Assembly (NCBI GenBank): GCA_016708435.1
Contig: JADJFV010000002.1
Coordinates: 62,001 to 126,000, forward strand
Direction of reading: 5' to 3'
Length of the DNA: 64,000 nucleotides
Origin: Leptospiraceae bacterium
GTDB lineage: Bacteria; Spirochaetota; Leptospiria; Leptospirales; Leptospiraceae
The notes beneath the pieces are model-generated. The model saw only the letters and a list, made by a program, of their open reading frames with translations. It was not told the DNA's origin and searched no databases. A program made the position numbers and the translations under genes. Below are positions 43,189 to 51,845 of the stretch, piece after piece (positions within the stretch are counted from its first letter, which is position 1; every line of letters starts with the position of its first letter).

Positions 43189-43235
43189 GGTGAGTTTGAC
43201 ATAAAAGATATTGTGCATTAAGGCTTAAAGCACCG

Positions 43236-43258
43236 CCCCCGAATTCTTTTTTCGGGGG
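43236..43258. terminator. Bidirectional hairpin terminator
   Basis: CCCCCGAA (43236-43243) pairs with TTCGGGGG (43251-43258) around a T-rich seven-base loop. It lies between the convergent Amt-PP2C and TfoX genes. The stem is very stable for this AT-rich genome. Only a weak T-rich tail follows on the + strand. Confidence 0.7.
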
Positions 43259-43279
43259 TTACTACTTTCATTTGCTTTT

Positions 43280-43756
43280 CTACTTCTTTCCTATTTTCTT
43301 TTTCTTACTAACTGCTTTTTTTGTAGGCATAGTTTTCTTTTTGGAAATAGCGGTTTTTGTTTTTAGGCTGGAAGATTTATTCTTTGTTGAGGCTACTTTT
43401 GATTTGCCAGTCTTTAGTTTTTTTGGTTTAGTTATTTTGGCTGATTTTGCAACTTCGATCGCTTTCCCAACCCATTTAGGCAAATCTTCATTTGACTCTA
43501 ATACATCAAGAGGCAAACCCCAATAAGACATAGATACCGGTTTTCCGTTCTTAGCCGCGTAAGTGAACGGTTTCATTCCAGCTTGGATATAGTCTTTAAT
43601 GTTAGAATCTCCGACTTTTAGATACAATACACCTTCGACTACAATTCCAAAAATCAAGTCGCCAAGATAAATTCCATGTCCACCAAACATTGCTTTGCTG
43701 CTAACCTTGCCCGCAACGGAAAGCCTTTCTAAAACAAATTCTAAGTAAGAATCCAT
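43280..43756 (-). CDS. TfoX N-domain protein with lysine-rich tail
   Basis: This is a 158-residue protein. Residues 1-105 match the TfoX/Sxy N-terminal domain (VSSKAMFGGHGIYLGDLIFG; VLYLKVGDSNIKDY; FTYAAKNGKPVSMSYWGLPL). The last 52 residues contain 22 lysines with Ser, Thr and Ala, much like eukaryotic H1 or bacterial histone-like tails. TfoX proteins are linked to competence regulation in Gammaproteobacteria, but isolated N-domains are common elsewhere with unknown function. The tail suggests binding to nucleic acid. There is no TfoX C-domain. Confidence 0.85.
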   Translation of the reverse strand: MDSYLEFVLERLSVAGKVSSKAMFGGHGIYLGDLIFGIVVEGVLYLKVGDSNIKDYIQAGMKPFTYAAKNGKPVSMSYWGLPLDVLESNEDLPKWVGKAIEVAKSAKITKPKKLKTGKSKVASTKNKSSSLKTKTAISKKKTMPTKKAVSKKKKIGKK

Positions 43757-43943
43757 AGGATACCCCTAAAACAATAATCTAGCTGTTTTGAAAATTAACT
43801 CAATTTGAATCTGAGAATTTTATGTTGTAAATCTTTTTTTTATGAAGCATAGACTTTCGATAAAAAATTTATAAAAAACCATACGAATAGGATCAGCACT
43901 CACCAAAATTAACGCGAGTTCGATATAAGGATTTTTGTCTACC

Positions 43944-44066
43944 GTCACCTCGAACAGCTTCACCGTGAGAGGTCTATCTTGGTTAATTCTATCGTATTAT
44001 TGTCAGATAGATTTCTCACCAACTCAATGTTTCTCCCTAAGGGTCGAAACATAATGTTCGAAATGA
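43944..44066. repeat. Long palindromic repeat element, copy B
   Basis: The outer arms GTCACCTCGAAC (43944-43955) and GTTCGAAATGAC (44055-44066) differ at two positions. The inner arms GTGAGAGGTCTAT (43965-43977) and ATAGATTTCTCAC (44007-44019) also differ at two. The layout matches copy A at 31144-31300, with a shorter spacer. In both arms the changes are transitions, TT to CC and AA to GG. The rest of the 348-base gap (43757-44104) holds no gene I can support. Confidence 0.75.
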
Positions 44067-44104
44067 CAGTATAAATCCTTTTGCGATTATGGGATAATAC
44101 TTTA

Positions 44105-44503
44105 CTACTCTGTGCCCAGATTCAATTTTTTAATTTTACCCTGTTTTAATATATCCAATACTTTTATAAAGGATTCATACGGAACTTTCTTAGAAACATT
44201 GACACTGACTATTTGATTTGAAAATTTGCCATTTGCGGCAAATTGTGATAATTCACCAATAGAAATTTCCTTTTGCTCAAGATAGAATTTATCGTCTTCT
44301 CTAACGGAAATTTGTATATCAGGAGAAAACTCTGAACTACCTGTTTCACTTTTGGGTAGATCAATTTCTATTTGTTTGAAGTTTTTAGCAAAGCTAACAC
44401 TCATCATTACGAAGATTAATAAAATGAAGATAATATCCATTAAACTCGACATGTCCATAGAGCTAGTATGCTCGCGTCCCGATTTTCTTTTTGTATACCG
44501 CAC
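44105..44503 (-). CDS. ExbD/TolR-family proton-channel protein
   Basis: This 132-residue protein has the ExbD layout. A short cytoplasmic N-terminus is followed by one membrane helix containing the essential aspartate (SSLMDIIFILLIFVMMSVSF). A periplasmic domain follows, with IEIDLPKSETG and ISVREDDKFYLEQKEIS. ExbD works with ExbB/TolQ and TonB/TolA to energise outer-membrane processes, but no ExbB or TonB gene is adjacent. The start is GTG 44503; the ribosome site is weak. It may pair with an ExbB encoded elsewhere. Confidence 0.88.
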   Translation of the reverse strand: MRYTKRKSGREHTSSMDMSSLMDIIFILLIFVMMSVSFAKNFKQIEIDLPKSETGSSEFSPDIQISVREDDKFYLEQKEISIGELSQFAANGKFSNQIVSVNVSKKVPYESFIKVLDILKQGKIKKLNLGTE

Positions 44504-44604
44504 GTATCCAAACTAGTTTTTTATTAGGGTTTTACAATGAAAAAATGAATTGCCTAATTCTGCCAGTTGTTATAAAATTCATATGAATCAACAATGGAGA
44601 GATT

Positions 44605-45039
44605 ATGACCAGATTTACCCTTTTATTTTTAGGCTTTATTTTAGCTGCAAGTGCCGCGCCTACCCCACCTTCGTTTGAGGAATTAGTCAAGAAGTCAGAT
44701 TTTATAGCAAAAACCAAGCTTGTAAACCTGAAAGAAAAGCAGATCAGCAAGAACCTCATCGCGATTAATACGACAGCCGAAATTGGGAAACAATACAAAG
44801 CAAAAACACCAATGCCAGATAAAGTTGAATTAGCCTTTTCAGTGCTTCCAGAATTTTACGGAAAATGGCTAAAAGCCCCTCCCAAAGAAGGTGAATATGT
44901 TATCTTTTATATCAACAAAGAAATAAAAGATTCTAAAGGCAACGAGAAAACAGTGATTAGCCTCTATGAACCGCATGTTTTTGCTTTTAGAGAATGGACA
45001 GAAGAATTAGAAAAAAGATTAATAGAAGCGAATAAATAG
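44605..45039 (+). CDS. Small secreted protein
   Basis: This 144-residue protein has a signal peptide (LLFLGFILAASAAP) and a mature domain of alternating beta strands (FIAKTKLVNLKEKQIS; IAINTTAEIGKQYKA; EYVIFYINKEI). The pattern resembles small OB- or NTF2-like periplasmic proteins with the sequence 'SDFIAKTKLVN', as found in exported domains that carry 'DVVVVGTV'-like strands. I cannot name a family. GGAGAG precedes the ATG. It lies 19 bases before the protease gene and is probably co-transcribed with it. Confidence 0.65.
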   Translation: MTRFTLLFLGFILAASAAPTPPSFEELVKKSDFIAKTKLVNLKEKQISKNLIAINTTAEIGKQYKAKTPMPDKVELAFSVLPEFYGKWLKAPPKEGEYVIFYINKEIKDSKGNEKTVISLYEPHVFAFREWTEELEKRLIEANK

Positions 45040-45058
45040 AATTCTTACAGGAGACTAT

Positions 45059-47470
45059 ATGAAACGATTGAAATTTAGCCTTGCGGTATTGTTAAGCGTA
45101 ATAATAACATTATCCGCAGAGGCACAAACATACGGACCCAAGATTACTGGCACCGGTCTAAAACCGGATAATTATGATTTGGTTGCATCCCTTAAAGAAG
45201 CCAATCCAAATCACATTGCGCATAGAGGTCTTCCTTCTAAAGTTGATCTCTCGGATTTAATGCCACCAGTCGGAAATCAAGGACAACAAAGTAGTTGTGT
45301 TGCTTGGTCTACTGCTTATGCCAATAAGTCTTACCAGGAATTTGTAGAGCGCAAAGACAAAGGCGCATGGACTTATAAATCAGGTAATACCCCGAATTAT
45401 AAAACACTTTTCTCTCCAGCGTTTATTTACAATCAAATCAATGGCGGAAAGGACAACGGCTCTTCCATTTCGGATGCTATGGCACTTGTCGTATCCAAAG
45501 GCGCGATTCCATGGGATACGATGCCTTATAACGAAAAAAATTATTCCAAGCAACCGACTGTAGAGCAATTACAATTAGCCGCAAAGTTTAAAGCAAAAGA
45601 ATTTCAGCGACTCAGATACAATGAACCAAATGAAATAAAAAACCAACTAGCTCAGGGAAGACCTGTAGTGGTTGGTATTTTGATAAACGAAAACATTTAT
45701 GAGATTGGGAAGAAAATTTATAACGAAGCGAAGGGCGCTAATCTAGGTGGTCATGCAATTACTCTTGTAGGCTATGATGATGCAACTAACGCATTCAAAT
45801 ATCAGAACTCCTGGGGAGTAGATTGGGGCGATAAAGGTTTTGGCTATATTGATTATAGGTATTTTTCAAAAGTCTGTAGATCTGCCTTTGTCATGATTGA
45901 TTTAATTGATCCAAATCCAGGACCGGAAATTGCGGATAACAAAGAACAGATTATTGTCCAACCGATTCCTGCGAATAACGAAGTGAATCCGGCAGATAAA
46001 ACTGATTTGCTACCGCCAGCAGAAATCAATGCATCGAATGGAAATTATTCCAACAAGATAGTGTTGACCTGGTCGCCTACTCCCCGCGCGATAGGATATG
46101 AAATCTACAGAAGTCTTCCAGATGAAGATAATTTTCAACAGGTAGGACTTTCACAGAACACACAGTTTGAGGATACTGGCGTTTTACCCGAAATAGCCTA
46201 TGCCTATAAAATCGCCGCTGTCTCCGAAGAAGATGTTTCAGAAATGAGCCAGGGAACTGCTATTGGCTATGCAAAGACAGTAAAGAATGAAGTCCCTCCC
46301 AAAATTCCATCCATTCTAGCAAGTGATGCCAAGTTTCCAGACAAAGTCGTTCTAGAATGGTCGCCCTTAGAAAACGTAACCGGTTATCAAATTTTTAAAT
46401 GGGATGCGTCTACTAAGACTTACCGCTCCATTGGAAGAACGAATACCAGTTATTACGAAGACAAGACTGCCAAGAAAAATGGAATCTTAGAAACCTATAC
46501 CATCGTAGGTATGAATAATTCTGTAATCGGATTGTTTTCTGATGCTGTAATGGGCAAAACATCAGTAACCGCAAAGCCCGCCGCGCCAGAAAGAGTTGTC
46601 GCTTCGATGGGTCAGTTCAAGGACAAAATTGTTGTTAGATGGAGCAAGGTAACTGGAGCCGCCGGATACTTAGTTTACAGATATGCAGATAGTAAATGGG
46701 AAACGATAGGCGAAACAGCTACCGAAAAATTGGAAGATGCTCCTGCTACAAAGGGTCAGAGATATTACACTGTAATCGCAAAAAGCAAAGACAATGTATG
46801 GGGCTCTTTTTCTAGATACGCTGTTGGCTATGTAGATCCGAATCTCAAAAGAGGTGGAACGAAACTGGAACCGCCTGTTGGAGTTACTGCCACTGTAGAC
46901 AAAAAAACCGGCTATGCAACTCTTAGCTGGAATAAAGTGGAAGGTGCGGAGGAATACAATGTCTGGGAAAAACGCCAAGGCGAATCCAAATGGAATTTTA
47001 AATCTAGAGTTGAGACAAGTAAATTATTCTACACATTTGCAATCCCCGAAAAAGAAAAATTCTATCTCTACTCTGTCACATCGAAGACGCAATTAGGAAC
47101 AGATAGCGACTACTCCAATATAGCCTCTGTTGTAATTTCCACTCCTAAAGTAGCTGTAAAGACAAGAAGCTTTGGTGGAAATTCCAAATTTGAAAAGTTC
47201 AAAGGAACCTGGACAGCGATGCAGTGGGACGGAAATGTCGGAACTAAAAATGTTGTCATGGAAATTGTTTCCGAAGATGGAAACAACTTCACTGTAAAGA
47301 TTGATAACAAAAAAACTTTCAAAGGAAGTTATGTGCAAGGCTCTCCCGTCATCGACGTAGACGGAAAATTGAAAATAAAATTATCCTCAACAGAAGATGC
47401 ACTCATGGTTGAGATGAAAGACAAAAGTATAGTAAATGAAAAAACTGAGCTTTCGTTCTTGAAGGAGTAA
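45059..47470 (+). CDS. Secreted papain-like (C1) cysteine protease with four fibronectin III repeats
   Basis: This 803-residue secreted protein has a signal peptide at residues 1-23. The C1 peptidase domain (about 60-285) has the full catalytic set: Q74 (oxyanion hole), C80 in NQGQQSSCVAW, H232 in GGHAITLVGYDD and N250 in YQNSWGVDWGDKGFG. Four fibronectin III modules follow at about 325-410, 420-510, 517-600 and 608-700. Each has a W-S or S-W-N strand and a Y.IYR/Y.V.. strand. The last 100 residues form a small beta domain (GTWTAMQWDGNVGTKNVVME). No long propeptide is evident. It is probably an extracellular or surface protease. AGGAGA precedes the ATG. Confidence 0.88.
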   Translation: MKRLKFSLAVLLSVIITLSAEAQTYGPKITGTGLKPDNYDLVASLKEANPNHIAHRGLPSKVDLSDLMPPVGNQGQQSSCVAWSTAYANKSYQEFVERKDKGAWTYKSGNTPNYKTLFSPAFIYNQINGGKDNGSSISDAMALVVSKGAIPWDTMPYNEKNYSKQPTVEQLQLAAKFKAKEFQRLRYNEPNEIKNQLAQGRPVVVGILINENIYEIGKKIYNEAKGANLGGHAITLVGYDDATNAFKYQNSWGVDWGDKGFGYIDYRYFSKVCRSAFVMIDLIDPNPGPEIADNKEQIIVQPIPANNEVNPADKTDLLPPAEINASNGNYSNKIVLTWSPTPRAIGYEIYRSLPDEDNFQQVGLSQNTQFEDTGVLPEIAYAYKIAAVSEEDVSEMSQGTAIGYAKTVKNEVPPKIPSILASDAKFPDKVVLEWSPLENVTGYQIFKWDASTKTYRSIGRTNTSYYEDKTAKKNGILETYTIVGMNNSVIGLFSDAVMGKTSVTAKPAAPERVVASMGQFKDKIVVRWSKVTGAAGYLVYRYADSKWETIGETATEKLEDAPATKGQRYYTVIAKSKDNVWGSFSRYAVGYVDPNLKRGGTKLEPPVGVTATVDKKTGYATLSWNKVEGAEEYNVWEKRQGESKWNFKSRVETSKLFYTFAIPEKEKFYLYSVTSKTQLGTDSDYSNIASVVISTPKVAVKTRSFGGNSKFEKFKGTWTAMQWDGNVGTKNVVMEIVSEDGNNFTVKIDNKKTFKGSYVQGSPVIDVDGKLKIKLSSTEDALMVEMKDKSIVNEKTELSFLKE

Positions 47471-47510
47471 AGATTGATTTGCCACCAATGAGCAATGCTG
47501 TTAAAATAAA

Positions 47511-47533
47511 GTGAGTTCGACGTTCGAACTCAC
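47511..47533. terminator. Hairpin between convergent genes
   Basis: GTGAGTTCG (47511-47519) pairs perfectly with CGAACTCAC (47525-47533) around ACGTT. It sits between the convergent protease and hybrid cyclase genes. No T-run follows on either strand, so it would be a weak terminator or an mRNA-end stabiliser. Confidence 0.55.
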
Positions 47534-47552
47534 GTTAATTCAGTGTAGGAAT

Positions 47553-50500
47553 TTACTTAGTAGAAATTTTTTCTTTACAAGACTCTAGATAGTATTGAGT
47601 AATTTTATCGAGGGGCGAAACCTTATATACCTCTATAAATTTTTCCTGAGCTTTCTTCCATTTTTCTTCTTGAAAGAGATTGACTGCTTCGCAAAATAAA
47701 TCTTTCGTTTGTAATTTTAAGGCGAGCAACTCCTCCGAATCCGCATTGAAAACTTCGTATACCCAAACAGGTTGGGATTTCCCTTTCACGATTACTCTGT
47801 CTACAGGTCTAGTTGCGAATTTTGAAATATCTACAATCGTTTTAAAAGAATCTTCTGCAATAAGAAGACTTGCTCCATATTTCTTTGTCAAGCCTTCCAT
47901 TCTAGAAGCCATATTTACAGAATCACTAATTACAGTCCCTTCCATCCTATCAAGGCTTCCAATAGTCCCAAGCATTAAATTCCCCGTATTAATCCCAATC
48001 CCAATTTCAATCGGTTTAAAGCCTGAATTATTTCTATGCAAATTGTATTCTCGTAAAATCTTTAGCATAGAAATTGCCGCATAAATAGCATTATCCGCAG
48101 TAGGGTCAGGAAAAAGTGCCATGATTGCGTCTCCAATAAATTTATCAATAAACCCATCATGTTCGTGAATTATGGGAGACATTTTTTTCAAATAAGAATT
48201 GATAAAATTGAAATTTTCCTTCGGACTCATACTCTCTGAAAGTGTTGTAAAACTTCGAATATCAGAAAATAACACTGACATAAATTTTTCGCTATAATCG
48301 CCTAACTTTACATTGATAATACTATCTTTACCGAGGAGTTTTACAAACTCTTGTGGCACAAACCTTTCATATGCCCCTGTCGTTTTAGATAGATTCAAAT
48401 GATTTCTAATTCTAGTTAGTAATTCTGTTTTATTAAAAGGCTTTGTTAAATAGTCATTAGCCCCACTCACAAAACCTTGCACCAAATCATTTGTCTGATC
48501 TTTTGCAGTAAGCATCACGATTGGCAATATGCTGGCATTGTATTTTTCTCGAATTTTCAAACAAACTTCAAACCCAGTCATCTTGGGCATCATGACATCG
48601 AGTAAAATCAAATCAGGTATAGCATCCGAACTATTTAGAATGGCAAGGGCTTCTTGACCGCTTCCAGCTTGAAGGACTGTGTATTTTTCAAAGGAAAGAT
48701 GGTTATACAAAACTTGTAAATTAATCGGTTCATCATCCACGATTAGAATTCTATATTCATTAAAATCCATAAAATCCGATATAACATCGGAAGAAATTTC
48801 ATCGGGAGTTGAATCCTTTAATCTTGTAACTGTTTCTATTTGGTAGCGGGTGACTGCTTTTTCTTTAGATACTGGTAAGGTAAAAGTAAACACAGAGCCT
48901 TTTCCCAGTTCAGAGGATACTCGGATATTACCCCCATGCAATTCAATGAGTTGTTTGGAAATGGTTAAACCTAATCCAGTTCCGCCAAAACTTCTATCGG
49001 CTGATGAATCAACTTGTTCAAAGGAAATAAAAATAGATTCCAATTTATCATTAGGAATTCCTATCCCCGTATCTGAGATTGCGATTTCCATCATTTCTTC
49101 ATTTAAAGTCGCCGCGATTTCGACATGACCGCTTTCCGTAAATTTAATCGCATTGCCGAGAAGATTATACATAATTTGTTGAATTCTATTTTCATCTCCT
49201 ATAGCTGCGGGAAATTCAATCGGGATAAGATTACGAATTTCTATTTTTTTATTTTTAAGTTGTGTCTGTGATAGGGTTAATACTAAATTAGCCAGTGAAT
49301 AAATATCGACGGATTTTTTCTCCAATGCAATCTCATGACTTTTCATTTTTGAAAAATCTAATATATCATTTACTAGATTAGCCAGTCTTTTTGCACTCGT
49401 AATAACCAATGATAAATTATAAGCAACTTTTTCCGATACATGACCAACAGCACCGTCTAGCATAGATTCGCTGAGACCAATAATTCCATTGAGTGGAGTC
49501 TTTAATTCATGAGATGTATTCGCTAAGAAATCATCTTTTAATTTATCGAGTTGTTTTAATGATTCATTTTTGTCTTTTAGCTCAAGAGCCAAGTCTTCCG
49601 ATAATGAAAATGCCTTTGAGAAATTTTTCGATAGTAGAAAACTTTGTAACAGGATGAATGCGAAAAAACCAAACGGCGCAATATACGCAGTATTTATAAT
49701 TAGGTTGCTATAAAGAAAATCATGAATGATTGTAGAGGAAAAAATCACAAGACTTAGTAAAAAAATTCCCGCTCCAGAAGCCTTTCTCTTAAATGCAATA
49801 GACAATACAATGATTCCATACAGAATAAAAACTAATGTTATAACTTGAAATGCTTGAACCGTGTGCGTATAAGTATACGAGTCTGTAAACAAAACAATAA
49901 TACTAAACAATGCTGAAAAGGTATTGCAAGCTACGACCATCGGATAATAGGTAATATCCTTAAAAAGTATATAAAAGTAATTTATAAAAAATGGTAATCC
50001 AAGATAGAAAGTCAAGTATTCTAACTTCATTGGTATTTCCCAGGGGATGGTTGGAACTAAGAGTAAAATAGTTTTTTCGCCCGTCGCCAAGGTTCGAAAA
50101 CTAATCAAGAGACAGAAAAACCCAAAGAATAAAGCTTCGAGTGCTTTCTTTCTATTTAAGTAGAGACCAATATGATATAGCCCCATTATGAAAACGCTTG
50201 AAAAAACAAAAAAGTCTAGAATAATCGAATAATAAATCTTCTTTTGAATTTTATCTGAATTTCCTATTTCTAAAGGATACCAAGGACCACCAATTCGATA
50301 ATCATAATTTGAAACTTGTAAAACTATATCTAGATGTTTATTGTCTGATAAATAAGGAAAACTCATTGGCGTTGAACTTGGGTATGATGTCTCTTCGAAT
50401 TCTGAGACGATTCCAGATTTAAAAACCTCTTTACCATTGATAAAAAGACGAGAACTTGTTCCGAAGTTTCTAGTGTAAAAACTTAAATTTTCTGTTTCCG

Positions 50501-50810
50501 AAATATCTAGTTGTAATCTATAAGTCGCGTAACCTTTAGCCGGTAGATACTCTCCATTAACTTGCATAGAATCCCAAGTATTTGGAAGTGGAGAATACAT
50601 TTTTACATTCAGATTATTTGGATCAGAGAAATTCTCCGGACTTAAAAGTTTTTTCCAATAGAATTCCCATTCTCCATTCAAAGCAACAGGCGTATCCAAC
50701 TCGGAAAAACGAATGTTCGTTAAATCAAGCTTTCCTTTTACTGCCACTGAATCGGCGTGCACCAACGCACCGCAAAAAAATAGAAAAATTAATAAACAAA
50801 CTCTAAACAT
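47553..50810 (-). CDS. 7TMR-DISM hybrid: histidine kinase, receiver and adenylate/guanylate cyclase
   Basis: This 1085-residue protein has a signal peptide (1-19) and a 7TMR-DISMED2-type beta domain (about 25-185; LNGEWEFYWKKLL, YATYRLQLDIS). Seven helices follow (about 195-395). HisKA carries H434 in NTSHELKTPLNGIIGL, then HATPase (MYNLLGNAIKFTE; ISDTGIGIP; GGTGLGLTISK) and a receiver with D738 in LILLDVMMPKMTG. The class III cyclase domain (about 860-1040) has FSDIRSFTTLSE, KFIGDAIMALFPD and SDSVNMASRMEGL. A short helical tail follows. Phosphorelay and cyclic nucleotide output are thus joined in one chain. The usual GDTVN motif reads SDSVN. Confidence 0.88.
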   Translation of the reverse strand: MFRVCLLIFLFFCGALVHADSVAVKGKLDLTNIRFSELDTPVALNGEWEFYWKKLLSPENFSDPNNLNVKMYSPLPNTWDSMQVNGEYLPAKGYATYRLQLDISETENLSFYTRNFGTSSRLFINGKEVFKSGIVSEFEETSYPSSTPMSFPYLSDNKHLDIVLQVSNYDYRIGGPWYPLEIGNSDKIQKKIYYSIILDFFVFSSVFIMGLYHIGLYLNRKKALEALFFGFFCLLISFRTLATGEKTILLLVPTIPWEIPMKLEYLTFYLGLPFFINYFYILFKDITYYPMVVACNTFSALFSIIVLFTDSYTYTHTVQAFQVITLVFILYGIIVLSIAFKRKASGAGIFLLSLVIFSSTIIHDFLYSNLIINTAYIAPFGFFAFILLQSFLLSKNFSKAFSLSEDLALELKDKNESLKQLDKLKDDFLANTSHELKTPLNGIIGLSESMLDGAVGHVSEKVAYNLSLVITSAKRLANLVNDILDFSKMKSHEIALEKKSVDIYSLANLVLTLSQTQLKNKKIEIRNLIPIEFPAAIGDENRIQQIMYNLLGNAIKFTESGHVEIAATLNEEMMEIAISDTGIGIPNDKLESIFISFEQVDSSADRSFGGTGLGLTISKQLIELHGGNIRVSSELGKGSVFTFTLPVSKEKAVTRYQIETVTRLKDSTPDEISSDVISDFMDFNEYRILIVDDEPINLQVLYNHLSFEKYTVLQAGSGQEALAILNSSDAIPDLILLDVMMPKMTGFEVCLKIREKYNASILPIVMLTAKDQTNDLVQGFVSGANDYLTKPFNKTELLTRIRNHLNLSKTTGAYERFVPQEFVKLLGKDSIINVKLGDYSEKFMSVLFSDIRSFTTLSESMSPKENFNFINSYLKKMSPIIHEHDGFIDKFIGDAIMALFPDPTADNAIYAAISMLKILREYNLHRNNSGFKPIEIGIGINTGNLMLGTIGSLDRMEGTVISDSVNMASRMEGLTKKYGASLLIAEDSFKTIVDISKFATRPVDRVIVKGKSQPVWVYEVFNADSEELLALKLQTKDLFCEAVNLFQEEKWKKAQEKFIEVYKVSPLDKITQYYLESCKEKISTK

Positions 50811-51019
50811 AGTGTTGGCTTCCTTTCAATATTGCGTATCCTATTTTTACGAAAAGAATCTGTCTACAAGTAAATCCTAAAGGGAGTTAATTCTTCTAGA
50901 AATTTGTATTCAACTTCTCGATAATTCTATCCCATTCTACTCATTTGTAGATAGAGATTAGTGTCCGGAGTGGGTTTGCTTTCAGACACACGTAAATCTC
51001 CATTGTATCATAAACTCCA

Positions 51020-51214
51020 TCACTTTTGAAAATATATTCCAATGAATATAGAAATAAAAATTAAAATCACAATCCACATAAAGAAATTAAAACCGAAGTT
51101 AACTGCTTTAAATAAAAAATTAAAAGTCGACTGTTTTTGAATGAATGGTTTCAAAATAGTAAGAATAATTACAAGCCCAAAAAAAATTAATGTTACTATT
51201 TGTTCTTCATTCAT
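51020..51214 (-). CDS. Possible small membrane protein
   Basis: This 64-residue reading frame encodes two hydrophobic helices (IVTLIFFGLVIILTILKPFI and FFMWIVILIFISIFIGIYF) split by a short polar turn. There is no ribosome site and no recognised family. The codons look like neighbouring genes and the hydrophobic pattern is regular, so it may be real. It occupies an otherwise empty gap (50811-51280). Confidence 0.35.
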   Translation of the reverse strand: MNEEQIVTLIFFGLVIILTILKPFIQKQSTFNFLFKAVNFGFNFFMWIVILIFISIFIGIYFQK

Positions 51215-51280
51215 AAATTTACAATTATACCTTAACTTAACTACTTTTACTTTTTTAACTTAAATGGATTAAAATTTTCT

Positions 51281-51832
51281 TCAATTCATTTCTTTGTAGT
51301 TTAAAAACTTTCCATTCTCTTTATCAATTAAAATTAGAAATCGTTTGGACTTTTGGGGAGCACCATCAGCAGAGTAAGTCCAGGTCAGATCGATTTCGAT
51401 TCCTGATTCTATTAAAGAAAACTTTTTCTGAAAATCCTGGCTCAGTGTAGATTGGTGCTCAGTATGAATAGGAACAGAATTGTAGGCAGTGCGATTGATA
51501 TCAATTCCGGTTAATACTCTGTATCCGCTAAATGCTTTTACTAGGTAAGGTTTATCAACTCGAAAAAGTTTTTCTACATAAAGGTCATCCCAGGATGAAC
51601 CTTTCGTAAATCCGAAATAAACATATTCTCCCGATTCGTAGAGAATTTCCCAATTATGACCGATGATTTTTTTTATACTATTTTTCATTCTATTCTGGAA
51701 AAAGAAATCGACAGTGCTCACTTCTGCTTTTTCCAAATTCTTTCCGTTTTTAATTTCATTTACCTTTAAAGAATTACAATGAAAGAGTAAAGATAATAAT
51801 CCCATAATAATGTATTTCCTATTTTTAAACAT
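51281..51832 (-). CDS. Lipoprotein of unknown function
   Basis: This is a 183-residue protein from ATG 51832 (MFKNRKYIIMGLL). Earlier in-frame codons lie inside the upstream gene. The leader ends in LLFHC, a plausible lipobox. The mature part is beta-rich with aromatic residues (YVYFGFTKGSSWDDLYVEKL; IEIDLTWTYSADG; RFLILIDKENGKFLNY). No family was recognised. It is 13 bases downstream of the sterol-desaturase-like gene and may be co-transcribed. Confidence 0.65.
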   Translation of the reverse strand: MFKNRKYIIMGLLSLLFHCNSLKVNEIKNGKNLEKAEVSTVDFFFQNRMKNSIKKIIGHNWEILYESGEYVYFGFTKGSSWDDLYVEKLFRVDKPYLVKAFSGYRVLTGIDINRTAYNSVPIHTEHQSTLSQDFQKKFSLIESGIEIDLTWTYSADGAPQKSKRFLILIDKENGKFLNYKEMN

Positions 51833-51845
51833 ACTCAATTTTTCA

